Counted from the stretch's first letter, positions 1 through 13,220 are shown. The stretch: DNA of 64,000 nucleotides from Sipunculus nudus (GCA_026874595.1 CM049306.1:100243642-100307641); one strand, 5' to 3'. Numbers and translations: made by a program. The notes: generated from the sequence alone by a model not told the origin.

Positions 1-2210
1 TAAATTAGGAACATATTATGGTGATCAGGTTACCTCCCAAAAAAAGAATCCTTTAAATTAGGAACATATTATGGTGATCCAGGTTACCTCCCATGAAAAG
101 AATCCTTTAAATTAGGAACATATTATGGTGATCAGGTTACCTCCCATAAACAGAATCCTTTCTATTAGCAATATATTATGGTGATCTGGTTACCTCCCAA
201 GAAAAGAATCCTTTAAATTAGGAACATATTATGGTGATCAGGTTACCTCCCATAAAAAGAATCCTTTCTATTAGCAATATATTATGGTGATCAAGGTTAC
301 CTCCCAAAAAAGGAATCCTTTAAATTCGGAACATATTATGGTGATCCAGGTTTCCTCCCAAGGAAAGAATCCTTTAAATTAGGAACATATTATGGTGATC
401 CAGGGTACCTCCCATGAAAAGAATCCTTTAAATTAGGAACATATTATCGTGATCAGGTTACCTCCCATAAAAAGGATCCTTTCTATTAGCAATATATTAT
501 GGTGATCCAGGTTTCCTCCCAAGAAAAGAATCCTTTAAATTAGGAACATATTATGGTGATCAGGTTTCCTCCCAAGAAAAGAATCCTTTAAATTAGGAAC
601 ATATTATGGTGATCAGGTTACCTCCCATAAAAAGAATCCTTTCTATTAGCAATATATTATGGTGATCCAGGTTACCTCCCAAAAAAAGGAATCCTTTAAA
701 TTCGGAACATATTATGGTGGTCCAGGTTATCTCCCAAAAAAAGAATCCTTTAAATTAGGAACATATTATGGTGATCAGGTTACCTCCCATAAAAAGAATC
801 CTTTCTATTAGCAATATATTATGGTGGTCCAGGTTACCTCCCAAAAAAAGGAATCCTTTAAATTAGGAACATATTATGGTGATCAGGTTACCTCCCATAA
901 AAAGAATCCTTTAAATTAGGAACATATTATGGTGATCCAGGTTACCTCCCATAAAAAGAATCCTTTAAATTAGGAACATATTATGGTGATCAGGTTACCT
1001 CCCATAAAAAGAATCCTTTCTATTAGCAATATATTATGGTGATCCAGGTTACCTCCCATGAAAAGAATCCTTAAAATTAGGGAACATATTATGGTGGTCC
1101 AGGTTACCTCCCAAAAAAATGAATCCTTTAAATTCGGAACATATTATGGTGATCCAGGTTACCTCCCATGAAAAGAATCCTTAAAATTAGGAACATATTA
1201 TGGTGATCAGGTTACCTCCCATAAAAAGAATCCTTTCTATTAGCAATATATTATGGTGATCTGGTTACCTCCCAAGAAAAGAATCCTTTAAATTAGGAAC
1301 ATATTATGGTGATCAGGTTACCTCCCATAAAAAGAATCCTTTCTATTAGCAATATATTATGGTGATCTGGTTACCTCCCAAGAAAAGAATCCTTTAAATT
1401 AGGAACATATTATGGTGATCAGGTTACCTCCCATAAAAAGAATCCTTTCTATTAGCAATATATTATGGTGATCCAGGTTTCCTCCCAAGGAAAAAATCCT
1501 TTAAATTAGGAACATATTATGGTGATCCAGGTTACCTCCCATGAAAAGAATCCTTAAAATTAGGAACATATTATGGTGATCAGGTTACCTCCCATAAAAA
1601 GAATCCTTTCTATTAGCAATATATTATGGTGATCCAGGTTTCCTACCAAGAAAAGAATCCTTTAAATTAGGGACATATGGTGATCCAGGTTTCCTCCCAA
1701 GAAAAGAATCCTTTAAATTAGGAACATATTATGGTGATCCAGGTTACCTCCCATGAAAAGAATCCTTTAAATTAGGAACATATTATGGTGATCAGGTTAC
1801 CTCCCAAAAAAGAATCCTTTAAATTAGGAATATATTATGGTGATCCAGGTTACCTCCCATGAAAAGAATCCTTTAAATTAGGAACATATTATGGTGATCC
1901 AGGTTACCTCCCATGAAAAGAATCCTTTAAATTAGGAACATATTATGGTGATCCAGGTTACCTCCCATGAAAAGAATCCTTTAAATTAGGAACATATTAT
2001 GGTGATCAGGTTACCTCCCAAAAAAGAATCCTTTAAATTTGGAAAATATTATTGTGATCCAGGTTACCTCCCATAAAAAGAATCCTTTCTATTAGCAATA
2101 TATTATGGTGATCCAGGTTACCTCCCAAAAAAAGGAATCCTTTAGATTAGGAACATATTATGGTGATCAGGTTACCTCCCATAAAAAGAATCCTTTAAAT
2201 TAGGAACATA
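1..2210. repeat. Satellite long duplication, copy 1
   Basis: This part of the array repeats at 4610-6819 at a constant offset of 4609 bp. Rare markers keep the offset: the TCCTACCAAG variant is at 1641 and 6250, and the GTGATCTGGT variant at 181 and 4790. Only a handful of substitutions are seen, for example GTGATCAAGG against GTGTTCAAGG near 285/4894, and GGTTATC against GGTTACC near 725/5334. The match breaks at about 2210/6819, where one copy continues with GATCCAGG and the other with GATCAGG. The left limit lies outside the window. Confidence 0.9.
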
Positions 2211-2749
2211 TTATGGTGATCCAGGTTACCTCCCATAAAAAGAATCCTTTAAATTAGGAACATATTATGGTGATCAGGTTACCTCCCATAAAAAGAATCC
2301 TTTCTATTAGCAATATATTATGGTGATCCAGGTTACCTCCCATGAAAAGAATCCTTAAAATTAGGAACATATTATGGTGGTCCAGGTTACCTCCCAAAAA
2401 AAGGAATCCTTTAAATTAGGAACATAATATGGTGATCCAGGTTACCTCACATGAAAAGAATCCTTTAAATTAGGAACATATTATGGTGATCCAGGTTACC
2501 TCCCATGAAAAGAATCCTTTAAATTAGGAACATATTATGGTGATCATGTTACCTCCCATGAAATGAATCCTTTAAATTAGGAACATATTATGGTGATCCA
2601 GGTTTCCTCACAAGAAAAGAATCCTTTAAATTAGGAACATATTATGGTGATCAGGTTACCTCCCAAAAAAGAATCCTTTAAATTCGAAACATATTATGGT
2701 GATCCAGGTTTCCTCCCAAGAAAAGAATCCTTTAAATTAGGAACATATT

Positions 2750-2950
2750 ATGGTGATCCAGGTTTCCTCCCAAGAAAAGAATCCTTTTAATTCGGAACAT
2801 TATTATGGTGATCCAGGTTTCCTCCGAAGGAAAGAATCCTTTAAATTAGGAACATATTATGGTGATCCAGGTTACCTCCCAAGAAAAGAATCCTTTAAAT
2901 TAGGAACATATTATGGTGATCAGGTTACCTCCCAAAAACGAATCCTTTAA
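2750..2950 (+). other. Open frame across satellite monomers, not called a gene
   Basis: A 66-codon frame runs through about four monomers because 54-bp units keep frame. It gives an 18-residue repeat of the form YYGDPGYLPRKESFKLGT. In most other monomers the AGA codon after CCA is TGA or TAA, or a 53-bp unit shifts the frame, so the reading is interrupted. The same frame recurs at 3287-3487 because of a local 537-bp duplication. This looks like a by-product of the period being a multiple of three. Descent of the satellite from a protein repeat cannot be excluded. Confidence 0.3.
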
Positions 2951-3286
2951 ATTTGGAACATATTATGGTGATCCAGGTTACCTCCCATAAAAAGAATCCT
3001 TTCTATTAGCAATATATTATGGTGATCTGGTTACCTCCCAAAAAAAGAATCCTTTAAATTAGGAACATATTATGGTGATCCAGGTTACCTCCCATGAAAA
3101 GAATCCTTTAAATTAGGAACATATTATGGTGATCCAGGTTTCCTCCCATAAAAAGAATCCTTTCTATTAGCAATATATTATGGTGATCTGGTTACCTCCC
3201 AAAAAAAGAATCCTTTAAATTAGGAACATATTATGGTGATCCAGGTTTCCTCCCAAGAAAAGAATCCTTTAAATTAGGAACATATT

Positions 3287-3487
3287 ATGGTGATCCAGGT
3301 TTCCTCCCAAGAAAAGAATCCTTTTAATTCGGAACATTATTATGGTGATCCAGGTTTCCTCCGAAGGAAAGAATCCTTTAAATTAGGAACATATTATGGT
3401 GATCCAGGTTACCTCCCAAGAAAAGAATCCTTTAAATTAGGAACATATTATGGTGATCAGGTTACCTCCCAAAAACGAATCCTTTAA
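3287..3487 (+). other. Second copy of the satellite open frame
   Basis: The translation is identical to 2750-2950, displaced by 537 bp (ten monomers). The identity reflects a recent local duplication within the array and is not evidence of selection on a protein. Confidence 0.3.
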
Positions 3488-4609
3488 ATTTGGAACATAT
3501 TATGGTGATCCAGGTTTCCTCCCATAAAAAGAATCCTTTCTATTAGCAATATATTATGGTGATCTGGTTACCTCCCAAAAAAAGAATCCTTTAAATTAGG
3601 AACATATTATGGTGATCCAGGTTACCTCCCATAAAAAGAATCCTTTCTATTAGCAATATATTATGGTGGTCCAGGTTACCTCCCATGAAAAGAATCCTTT
3701 AAATTAGGAACATATTATGGTGATCAGGTTACCTCCCATAAAAAGAATCCTTTCTATTAGCAATATATTATGGTGATCCAGGTTTCCTCCCAAGAAAAGA
3801 ATCCTTTAAATTAGGAACATATTATGGTGATCCAGGTTTCTTCCAAAGAAAAGAATCCTTTAAATTTGGAACATATTATTGTGATCCAGGTTACCTCCCA
3901 TAAAAAGAATCCTTTCTATAAGCAATATATTATGGTGATCTGGTTACCTCCCAAAAAAAGAATCCTTTAAATTAGGAACATATTATGGTGATCCAGGTTA
4001 CCTCCCATGAAAAGAATCCTTTAAATTAGGAACATATTATGGTGATCAGGTTACCTCCCATAAACAGAATCCTTTCTATTAGCAATATATTATGGTGATC
4101 CAGGTTTCCTCCCAAGAAAAGAATCCTTTAAATTAGGAACATATTATGGTGATCCAGGTTTCTTCCAAAGAAAAGAATCCTTTAAATTTGGAACATATTA
4201 TGGTGATCAGGTTACCTCCCATAAAAAGAATCCTTTCTATTAGCAATATATTATGGTGATCCAGGTTTCCTCCCAAGAAAAGAATCCTTTAAATTAGGAA
4301 CATATTATGGTGATCCAGGTTTCTTCCAAAGAAAAGAATCCTTTAAATTTGGAACATATTATGGTGATCAGGTTACCTCCCATAAAAAGAATCCTTTCTA
4401 TTAGCAATATATTATGGTGATCTGGTTACCTCCCAAAAAAAGAATCCTTTAAATTAGGAACATATTATGGTGATCAGGTTACCTCCCATAAAAAGAATCC
4501 TTTAAATTAGGAACATATTATGGTGATCAGGTTACCTCCCAAAAAAAGAATCCTTTAAATTAGGAACATATTATGGTGATCCAGGTTACCTCCCATGAAA
4601 AGAATCCTT

Positions 4610-6819
4610 TAAATTAGGAACATATTATGGTGATCAGGTTACCTCCCAAAAAAAGAATCCTTTAAATTAGGAACATATTATGGTGATCCAGGTTACCTCC
4701 CATGAAAAGAATCCTTTAAATTAGGAACATATTATGGTGATCAGGTTACCTCCCATAAACAGAATCCTTTCTATTAGCAATATATTATGGTGATCTGGTT
4801 ACCTCCCAAGAAAAGAATCCTTTAAATTAGGAAAATATTATGGTGATCAGGTTACCTCCCATAAAAAGAATCCTTTCTATTAGCAATATATTATGGTGTT
4901 CAAGGTTACCTCCCAAAAAAGGAATCCTTTAAATTCGGAACATATTATGGTGATCCAGGTTTCCTCCCAAGGAAAGAATCCTTTAAATTAGGAACATATT
5001 ATGGTGATCCAGGGTACCTCCCATGAAAAGAATCCTTTAAATTAGGAACATATTATCGTGATCAGGTTACCTCCCATAAAAAGGATCCTTTCTATTAGCA
5101 ATATATTATGGTGATCCAGGTTTCCTCCCAAGAAAAGAATCCTTTAAATTAGGAACATATTATGGTGATCAGGTTTCCTCCCAAGAAAAGAATCCTTTAA
5201 ATTAGGAACATATTATGGTGATCAGGTTACCTCCCATAAAAAGAATCCTTTCTATTAGCAATATATTATGGTGATCCAGGTTACCTCCCAAAAAAAGGAA
5301 TCCTTTAAATTCGGAACATATTATGGTGGTCCAGGTTACCTCCCAAAAAAAGAATCCTTTAAATTAGGAACATATTATGGTGATCAGGTTACCTCCCATA
5401 AAAAGAATCCTTTCTATTAGCAATATATTATGGTGGTCCAGGTTACCTCCCAAAAAAAGGAATCCTTTAAATTAGGAACATATTATGGTGATCAGGTTAC
5501 CTCCCATAAAAAGAATCCTTTAAATTAGGAACATATTATGGTGATCCAGGTTACCTCCCATAAAAAGAATCCTTTAAATTAGGAACATATTATGGTGATC
5601 AGGTTACCTCCCATAAAAAGAATCCTTTCTATTAGCAATATATTATGGTGATCCAGGTTACCTCCCATGAAAAGAATCCTTAAAATTAGGGAACATATTA
5701 TGGTGGTCCAGGTTACCTCCCAAAAAAAGGAATCCTTTAAATTCGGAACATATTATGGTGATCCAGGTTACCTCCCATGAAAAGAATCCTTAAAATTAGG
5801 AACATATTATGGTGATCAGGTTACCTCCCATAAAAAGAATCCTTTCTATTAGCAATATATTATGGTGATCTGGTTACCTCCCAAGAAAAGAATCCTTTAA
5901 ATTAGGAACATATTATGGTGATCAGGTTACCTCCCATAAAAAGAATCCTTTCTATTAGCAATATATTATGGTGATCTGGTTACCTCCCAAGAAAAGAATC
6001 CTTTAAATTAGGAACATATTATGGTGATCAGGTTACCTCCCATAAAAAGAATCCTTTCTATTAGCAATATATTATGGTGATCCAGGTTTCCTCCCAAGGA
6101 AAAAATCCTTTAAATTAGGAACATATTATGGTGATCCAGGTTACCTCCCATGAAAAGAATCCTTAAAATTAGGAACATATTATGGTGATCAGGTTACCTC
6201 CCATAAAAAGAATCCTTTCTATTAGCAATATATTATGGTGATCCAGGTTTCCTACCAAGAAAAGAATCCTTTAAATTAGGGACATATGGTGATCCAGGTT
6301 TCCTCCCAAGAAAAGAATCCTTTAAATTAGGAACATATTATGGTGATCCAGGTTACCTCCCATGAAAAGAATCCTTTAAATTAGGAACATATTATGGTGA
6401 TCAGGTTACCTCCCAAAAAAGAATCCTTTAAATTAGGAATATATTATGGTGATCCAGGTTACCTCCCATGAAAAGAATCCTTTAAATTAGGAACATATTA
6501 TGGTGATCCAGGTTACCTCCCATGAAAAGAATCCTTTAAATTAGGAACATATTATGGTGATCCAGGTTACCTCCCATGAAAAGAATCCTTTAAATTAGGA
6601 ACATATTATGGTGATCAGGTTACCTCCCAAAAAAGAATCCTTTAAATTTGGAAAATATTATTGTGATCCAGGTTACCTCCCATAAAAAGAATCCTTTCTA
6701 TTAGCAATATATTATGGTGATCCAGGTTACCTCCCAAAAAAAGGAATCCTTTAGATTAGGAACATATTATGGTGATCAGGTTACCTCCCATAAAAAGAAT
6801 CCTTTAAATTAGGAACATA
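4610..6819. repeat. Satellite long duplication, copy 2
   Basis: Near-identical partner of positions 1-2210, offset 4609 bp. Its right part, about 5213-6819 (1607 bp, 30 monomers), is also the template of the next block at about 6820-8426. This shows that amplification worked on multi-monomer blocks. Confidence 0.9.
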
Positions 6820-8426
6820 TTATGGTGATCAGGTTACCTCCCATAAAAAGAATCCTTTCTATTAGCAATATATTATGGTGATCCAGGTTACCTCCCAAAA
6901 AAAGGAATCCTTTAAATTCGGAACATATTATGGTGGTCCAGGTTACCTCCCAAAAAAAGAATCCTTTAAATTAGGAACATATTATGGTGATCAGGTTACC
7001 TCCCATAAAAAGAATCCTTTCTATTAGCAATATATTATGGTGGTCCAGGTTACCTCCCAAAAAAAGGAATCCTTTAAATTAGGAACATATTATGGTGATC
7101 AGGTTACCTCCCATAAAAAGAATCCTTTAAATTAGGAACATATTATGGTGATCCAGGTTACCTCCCATAAAAAGAATCCTTTAAATTAGGAACATATTAT
7201 GGTGATCAGGTTACCTCCCATAAAAAGAATCCTTTCTATTAGCAATATATTATGGTGATCCAGGTTACCTCCCATGAAAAGAATCCTTAAAATTAGGGAA
7301 CATATTATGGTGGTCCAGGTTACCTCCCAAAAAAAGGAATCCTTTAAATTCGGAACATATTATGGTGATCCAGGTTACCTCCCATGAAAAGAATCCTTAA
7401 AATTAGGAACATATTATGGTGATCAGGTTACCTCCCATAAAAAGAATCCTTTCTATTAGCAATATATTATGGTGATCTGGTTACCTCCCAAGAAAAGAAT
7501 CCTTTAAATTAGGAACATATTATGGTGATCAGGTTACCTCCCATAAAAAGAATCCTTTCTATTAGCAATATATTATGGTGATCTGGTTACCTCCCAAGAA
7601 AAGAATCCTTTAAATTAGGAACATATTATGGTGATCAGGTTACCTCCCATAAAAAGAATCCTTTCTATTAGCAATATATTATGGTGATCCAGGTTTCCTC
7701 CCAAGGAAAAAATCCTTTAAATTAGGAACATATTATGGTGATCCAGGTTACCTCCCATGAAAAGAATCCTTAAAATTAGGAACATATTATGGTGATCAGG
7801 TTACCTCCCATAAAAAGAATCCTTTCTATTAGCAATATATTATGGTGATCCAGGTTTCCTACCAAGAAAAGAATCCTTTAAATTAGGGACATATGGTGAT
7901 CCAGGTTTCCTCCCAAGAAAAGAATCCTTTAAATTAGGAACATATTATGGTGATCCAGGTTACCTCCCATGAAAAGAATCCTTTAAATTAGGAACATATT
8001 ATGGTGATCAGGTTACCTCCCAAAAAAGAATCCTTTAAATTAGGAATATATTATGGTGATCCAGGTTACCTCCCATGAAAAGAATCCTTTAAATTAGGAA
8101 CATATTATGGTGATCCAGGTTACCTCCCATGAAAAGAATCCTTTAAATTAGGAACATATTATGGTGATCCAGGTTACCTCCCATGAAAAGAATCCTTTAA
8201 ATTAGGAACATATTATGGTGATCAGGTTACCTCCCAAAAAAGAATCCTTTAAATTTGGAAAATATTATTGTGATCCAGGTTACCTCCCATAAAAAGAATC
8301 CTTTCTATTAGCAATATATTATGGTGATCCAGGTTACCTCCCAAAAAAAGGAATCCTTTAGATTAGGAACATATTATGGTGATCAGGTTACCTCCCATAA
8401 AAAGAATCCTTTAAATTAGGAACATA
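6820..8426. repeat. Satellite higher-order unit of 1607 bp
   Basis: Repeats about 5213-6819 at an offset of 1607 bp, roughly 30 monomers. The diagnostic TCCTACCAAG monomer, followed by the 7-bp-shorter GGGACATATGGTG monomer, falls at 6250 and again at 7857. The same marker recurs at 8873 and 10050, spacings of 1016 and 1177 bp. Those are shorter by about 11 and 8 monomers, as expected if later copies lost whole monomers by unequal exchange. Confidence 0.85.
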
Positions 8427-11235
8427 TTATGGTGATCCAGGTTACCTCCCATAAAAAGAATCCTTTAAATTAGGAACATATTATGGTGATCAGGTTACCT
8501 CCCATAAAAAGAATCCTTTCTATTAGCAATATATTATGGTGATCCAGGTTACCTCCCATGAAAAGAATCCTTAAAATTAGGAACATATTATGGTGGTCCA
8601 GGTTACCTCCCAAAAAAAGGAATCCTTTAAATTCGGAACATATTATGGTGATCCAGGTTACCTCCCATGAAAAGAATCCTTAAAATTAGGAACATATTAT
8701 GGTGATCAGGTTACCTCCCATAAAAAGAATCCTTTCTATTAGCAATATATTATGGTGATCTGGTTACCTCCCAAGAAAAGAATCCTTTAAATTAGGAACA
8801 TATTATGGTGATCAGGTTACCTCCCATAAAAAGAATCCTTTCTATTAGCAATATATTATGGTGATCCAGGTTTCCTACCAAGAAAAGAATCCTTTAAATT
8901 AGGGACATATGGTGATCCAGGTTTCCTCCCAAGAAAAGAATCCTTTAAATTAGGAACATATTATGGTGATCCAGGTTACCTCCCATGAAAAGAATCCTTT
9001 AAATTAGGAACATATTATGGTGATCAGGTTACCTCCCAAAAAAGAATCCTTTAAATAAGGAATATATTATGGTGATCCAGGTTACCTCCCATGAAAAGAA
9101 TCCTTTAAATTAGGAACATATTATGGTGATCCAGGTTACCTCCCATGAAAAGAATCCTTTAAATTAGGAACATATTATGGTGATCCAGGTTACCTCCCAT
9201 GAAAAGAATCCTTTAAATTAGGAACATATTATGGTGATCAGGTTACCTCCCAAAAAAGAATCCTTTAAATTTGGAAAATATTATTGTGATCCAGGTTACC
9301 TCCCATAAAAAGAATCCTTTCTATTAGCAATATATTATGGTGATCCAGGTTACCTCCCAAAAAAAGGAATCCTTTAGATTAGGAACATATTATGGTGATC
9401 AGGTTACCTCCCATAAAAAGAATCCTTTAAATTAGGAACATATTATGGTGATCCAGGTTACCTCCCATAAAAAGAATCCTTTAAATTAGGAACATATTAT
9501 GGTGATCAGGTTACCTCCCATAAAAAGAATCCTTTCTATTAGCAATATATTATGGTGATCCAGGTTACCTCCCATGAAAAGAATCCTTAAAATTAGGAAC
9601 ATATTATGGTGGTCCAGGTTACCTCCCAAAAAAAGGAATCCTTTAAATTCGGAACATATTATGGTGATCCAGGTTACCTCCCATGAAAAGAATCCTTAAA
9701 ATTAGGAACATATTATGGTGATCAGGTTACCTCCCATAAAAAGAATCCTTTCTATTAGCAATATATTATGGTGATCTGGTTACCTCCCAAGAAAAGAATC
9801 CTTTAAATTAGGAACATATTATGGTGATCAGGTTACCTCCCATAAAAAGAATCCTTTCTATTAGCAATATATTATGGTGATCCAGGTTTCCTCCCAAGGA
9901 AAAAATCCTTTAAATTAGGAACATATTATGGTGATCCAGGTTACCTCCCATGAAAAGAATCCTTAAAATTAGGAACATATTATGGTGATCAGGTTACCTC
10001 CCATAAAAAGAATCCTTTCTATTAGCAATATATTATGGTGATCCAGGTTTCCTACCAAGAAAAGAATCCTTTAAATTAGGGACATATGGTGATCCAGGTT
10101 TCCTCCCAAGAAAAGAATCCTTTAAATTAGGAACATATTATGGTGATCCAGGTTACCTCCCATGAAAAGAATCCTTTAAATTAGGAACATATTATGGTGA
10201 TCAGGTTACCTCCCAAAAAAGAATCCTTTAAATTAGGAATATATTATGGTGATCCAGGTTACCTCCCATGAAAAGAATCCTTTAAATTAGGAACATATTA
10301 TGGTGATCCAGGTTACCTCCCATGAAAAGAATCCTTTAAATTAGGAACATATTATGGTGATCCAGGTTACCTCCCATGAAAAGAATCCTTTAAATTAGGA
10401 ACATATTATGGTGATCAGGTTACCTCCCAAAAAAGAATCCTTTAAATTTGGAAAATATTATTGTGATCCAGGTTACCTCCCATAAAAAGAATCCTTTCTA
10501 TTAGCAATATATTATGGTGATCCAGGTTACCTCCCAAAAAAAGGAATCCTTTAGATTAGGAACATATTATGGTGATCAGGTTACCTCCCATAAAAAGAAT
10601 CCTTTAAATTAGGAACATATTATGGTGATCCAGGTTTCCTCCCAAGGAAAGAATCCATTAAATTAGGAACATATTATGGTGATCCATGTTACCCACAAGA
10701 AAAGAATCCTTTAGATTAGGAACATATTATGGTGATCCAGGTTACCTCCCATGAAAAGAATCCTTTAAATTAGGAACATATTATGGTGATCCAGGTTTCC
10801 TCACAAGAAAAGAATCCTTTAAATTAGGAACATATAATGGTGATCCAGGTTTCCTCACAAGAAAAGAATCCTTTAGATTAGGAACATATTATGATGATCC
10901 AGGTTACCTCCCAAAAAAAGAATCCTTTCTATTAGCAATAAATTATGGTGATCCAGGTTTCCTCACAAGAAAAGAATCCTTTAAATTAGGAACATATAAA
11001 GGTGATCAGGTTACCTCCCATAAAAAGAATCCTTTCTATTAGCAATATATTATGGTGATCCAGGTTTCCTCCCAAGAAAAGAATCCTTTAAATTAGGAAC
11101 ATATTATGGTGATCCAGGTTACCTCCCATGAAAAGAATCCATTAAATTAGGAACATATTATGGTGATCAGGTTACCTCCCAAAAAAAGAATCCTTTAAAT
11201 TAGGAACATATTATTGTGATCGAGGTTATCTCCAA

Positions 11236-12290
11236 AATTCAATAGCTTGTTTCGGGGATGTTACCCCTAAACCTCCATTATAATGTCACGAAGATCTGCT
11301 CGTGACTTTGTGAGTAAAGATGCAATCAAAATAACTAACCAACCATGATACTAAATAATACCTCGCCACCCTAAAGAGGTAGAATGAACGCTCGGCAGGG
11401 GCGGATTTAGATGGGCAAACGCTCCTCTTTGTTACCTAAAATCCTCGGAAATGGAATGATACATGGTTCATCCTTGCGTCTCTTTTCTTGCGCACCGTTT
11501 TCTTTCCGATAATTCTATGCGAGAGTTAAACGTGTCTAGTTAGCAGAGCTTTACACATAAGGCAGGATGTTGTGTCAATTTTCTAAAATTCTTGAACCGC
11601 CATGTTTATTTCTTTCGTTATGATTTCCTTGCAATTGTATAAAATATTAAATAATTTAAAGAAATCAGTTTCAAATAAAATTTTATTTGTTACAAATATA
11701 ATTTAACATCTTCCGCCAATGAAGTGCAAATGTATGTGTACTTGTCTTAAACATCTAACCCCTGCCATGACATCGATTGGGACAACAAGAAGAGCTGTAT
11801 CGACATTCGGACACAAATTTATCTGATACTTGTCAAATACTAGGGGCTTTGGTATACGATCGAATATGATGCCCCTATTAACACGCAATTATTTCCAAAT
11901 ATTCTTCTAAAAACTATATTCTGTTTTTGTTAATAAAGTTAATAATAATATGAGGTTGCTTTCCCTTTCGAAAAAAAACTAGGATATCATCCCGATAAAC
12001 ATCCATTTAATAGTTGTCAGATCCAGTGAGAAGTTCTTTCAGGTATATCTGAAATGATGAATTGATAGTCCTCCGGATAAATTGAAAAAAATAACATTTT
12101 TCCTACTAAGCAATTTCAGATGACTCTTACAAAAAAAACACTCTGTCAAGAACCCAGGTCCGTCCACGACTGCTTTAGTAAGCTGCCGTCTTTTTGCACA
12201 GAAACCTTTGAGAAGACATATTGAGCGACATAACATTGAAGGATTGAAATCAAATTGGTAGATATCAAGTTGAATTAAATATAATTAAAG
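11236..12290. other. Unassigned sequence beside the satellite
   Basis: Unique-looking AT-rich DNA follows the last decayed monomer. Short frames on both strands have no recognisable motif or splice context. I see nothing to annotate. Confidence 0.6.
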
Positions 12291-13220
12291 CGTAGCTTAG
12301 TCAAGCCTAGGTTAAGCGACTGTAGACGGGCGGCCCAGAACGGAGAGTGCCATAACGAGATTTGGTTGCTTCCTACCAAAGAAATGGAACCAATAATGAG
12401 GGGCTTAAGGCTAAGCTTTAAAGGATAAAAGTGGCCTCCCGTAAGACCCAGGGACCTGCCCTCTGCCAGCCGCCAATCCCGAGTTCAAAGAAAATGTAAC
12501 ACGACTCACCAATTACAAGCGCGAGTTGATATAACAGCGGCTCTTTTAGTCCAGGTTAGAGTTTTTTCTTCACCTCCAATAACTTTACGGTGCCGACTTC
12601 CTCCAAAGGTACTTAATCGGTCAAAGTCCATGGGAAGTAACTGCGGCTTCTGTGCGTATATCATTCAAGTATGGAAGCGGGACCTCGGAGTTTGGTTTTA
12701 TATGAGGTCGACTCAGCAACTCCGGGAGGTTTTTCTTCACATTAGCGCGACTTTCCTCGGGAACTTGATTTATTTTCATTTGCTCCCCGGGCTATTATCA
12801 GTATGCATTAGTCGAATATACTTCCTGTATCTTCTGTGTTCAGGCTTTGGTGTCTGGCGGACAAAAGCCGTAGGTTGGATCGCTTTGATGAAATTTGTGC
12901 AGGGGTAGGTCTCTGGGCCTCCCTTTGATAAGACTATACCGTTGATATATTCATGGAAACATTCAAACGGACGCATGCAACGTAATGTCGACGGTCCACT
13001 GTTTTTAGATTCGAAAGGTGCCGATTCTATCGTCTTTCTCAAGTATTCCACCACGAGATCTGTCTTCTGAAATACATTAGGGTTCGGCCAGTTGTCCCAC
13101 CAGGCTTCAAGTAACTTTTAACACGCAACAAATGACGTAAACCAGGCTAAGGGCGGCGGGAAAAACTCTCCCTAGAGGAGGCAGGGATGGCGGGCGTGAG
13201 GTGGCGTTATCGCCACAGTT
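12290..13220 (-). pseudogene. GC-richer block with coding-like remnant, unidentified
   Basis: This block is visibly richer in GC than its surroundings. On the minus strand a frame is open from about 13108 to 12776, roughly 110 codons. It reads KLLEAWWDNWPNPNVFQK near its start and ends with HTDNSPGSK before a stop. The residue mix looks protein-like, with several Trp, Pro and Cys, but I recognise no family and no catalytic motif. Coding-like minus-strand sequence seems to continue toward 12300 in other frames with stops, so a decayed gene or transposon coding region is more likely than an intact exon. The plus-strand frame at 12630-12908 overlaps it and looks like its shadow. A GC-rich tract at 13140-13220 contains the stem GTGGCG-TTAT-CGCCAC at 13201-13216. 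Confidence 0.3.

Larger units (their letters stand above)
1..11235. repeat. 53/54-bp satellite array with higher-order structure
   Basis: About 210 head-to-tail monomers fill this stretch and continue past the left window edge. A typical monomer contains GGAACATATTATGGTGATC, then CAGGTTACCTCCCA, then AAAAGAATCCTTT. Two main classes alternate: one has AAATTAGGAACA and the other CTATTAGCAATA at the monomer junction. Units with GATCC are 54 bp; units with GATCA or GATCT in that place are 53 bp. Marker variants recur in fixed order, so the array is a higher-order repeat and not a simple homogenised one. The last monomer decays into unique sequence near 11235. No transcript, centromere-protein box or RNA gene is recognisable in it. 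Whether it is centromeric, subtelomeric or interstitial cannot be told from sequence alone. Confidence 0.98.

Noticed and set aside
1-11235. CRISPR-like array
   Set aside because: The repeats are contiguous monomers without spacers and lie in a eukaryotic context; this is satellite DNA.
12630-12908. 92-codon plus-strand frame
   Set aside because: Overlaps the more protein-like minus-strand frame and is probably its shadow.
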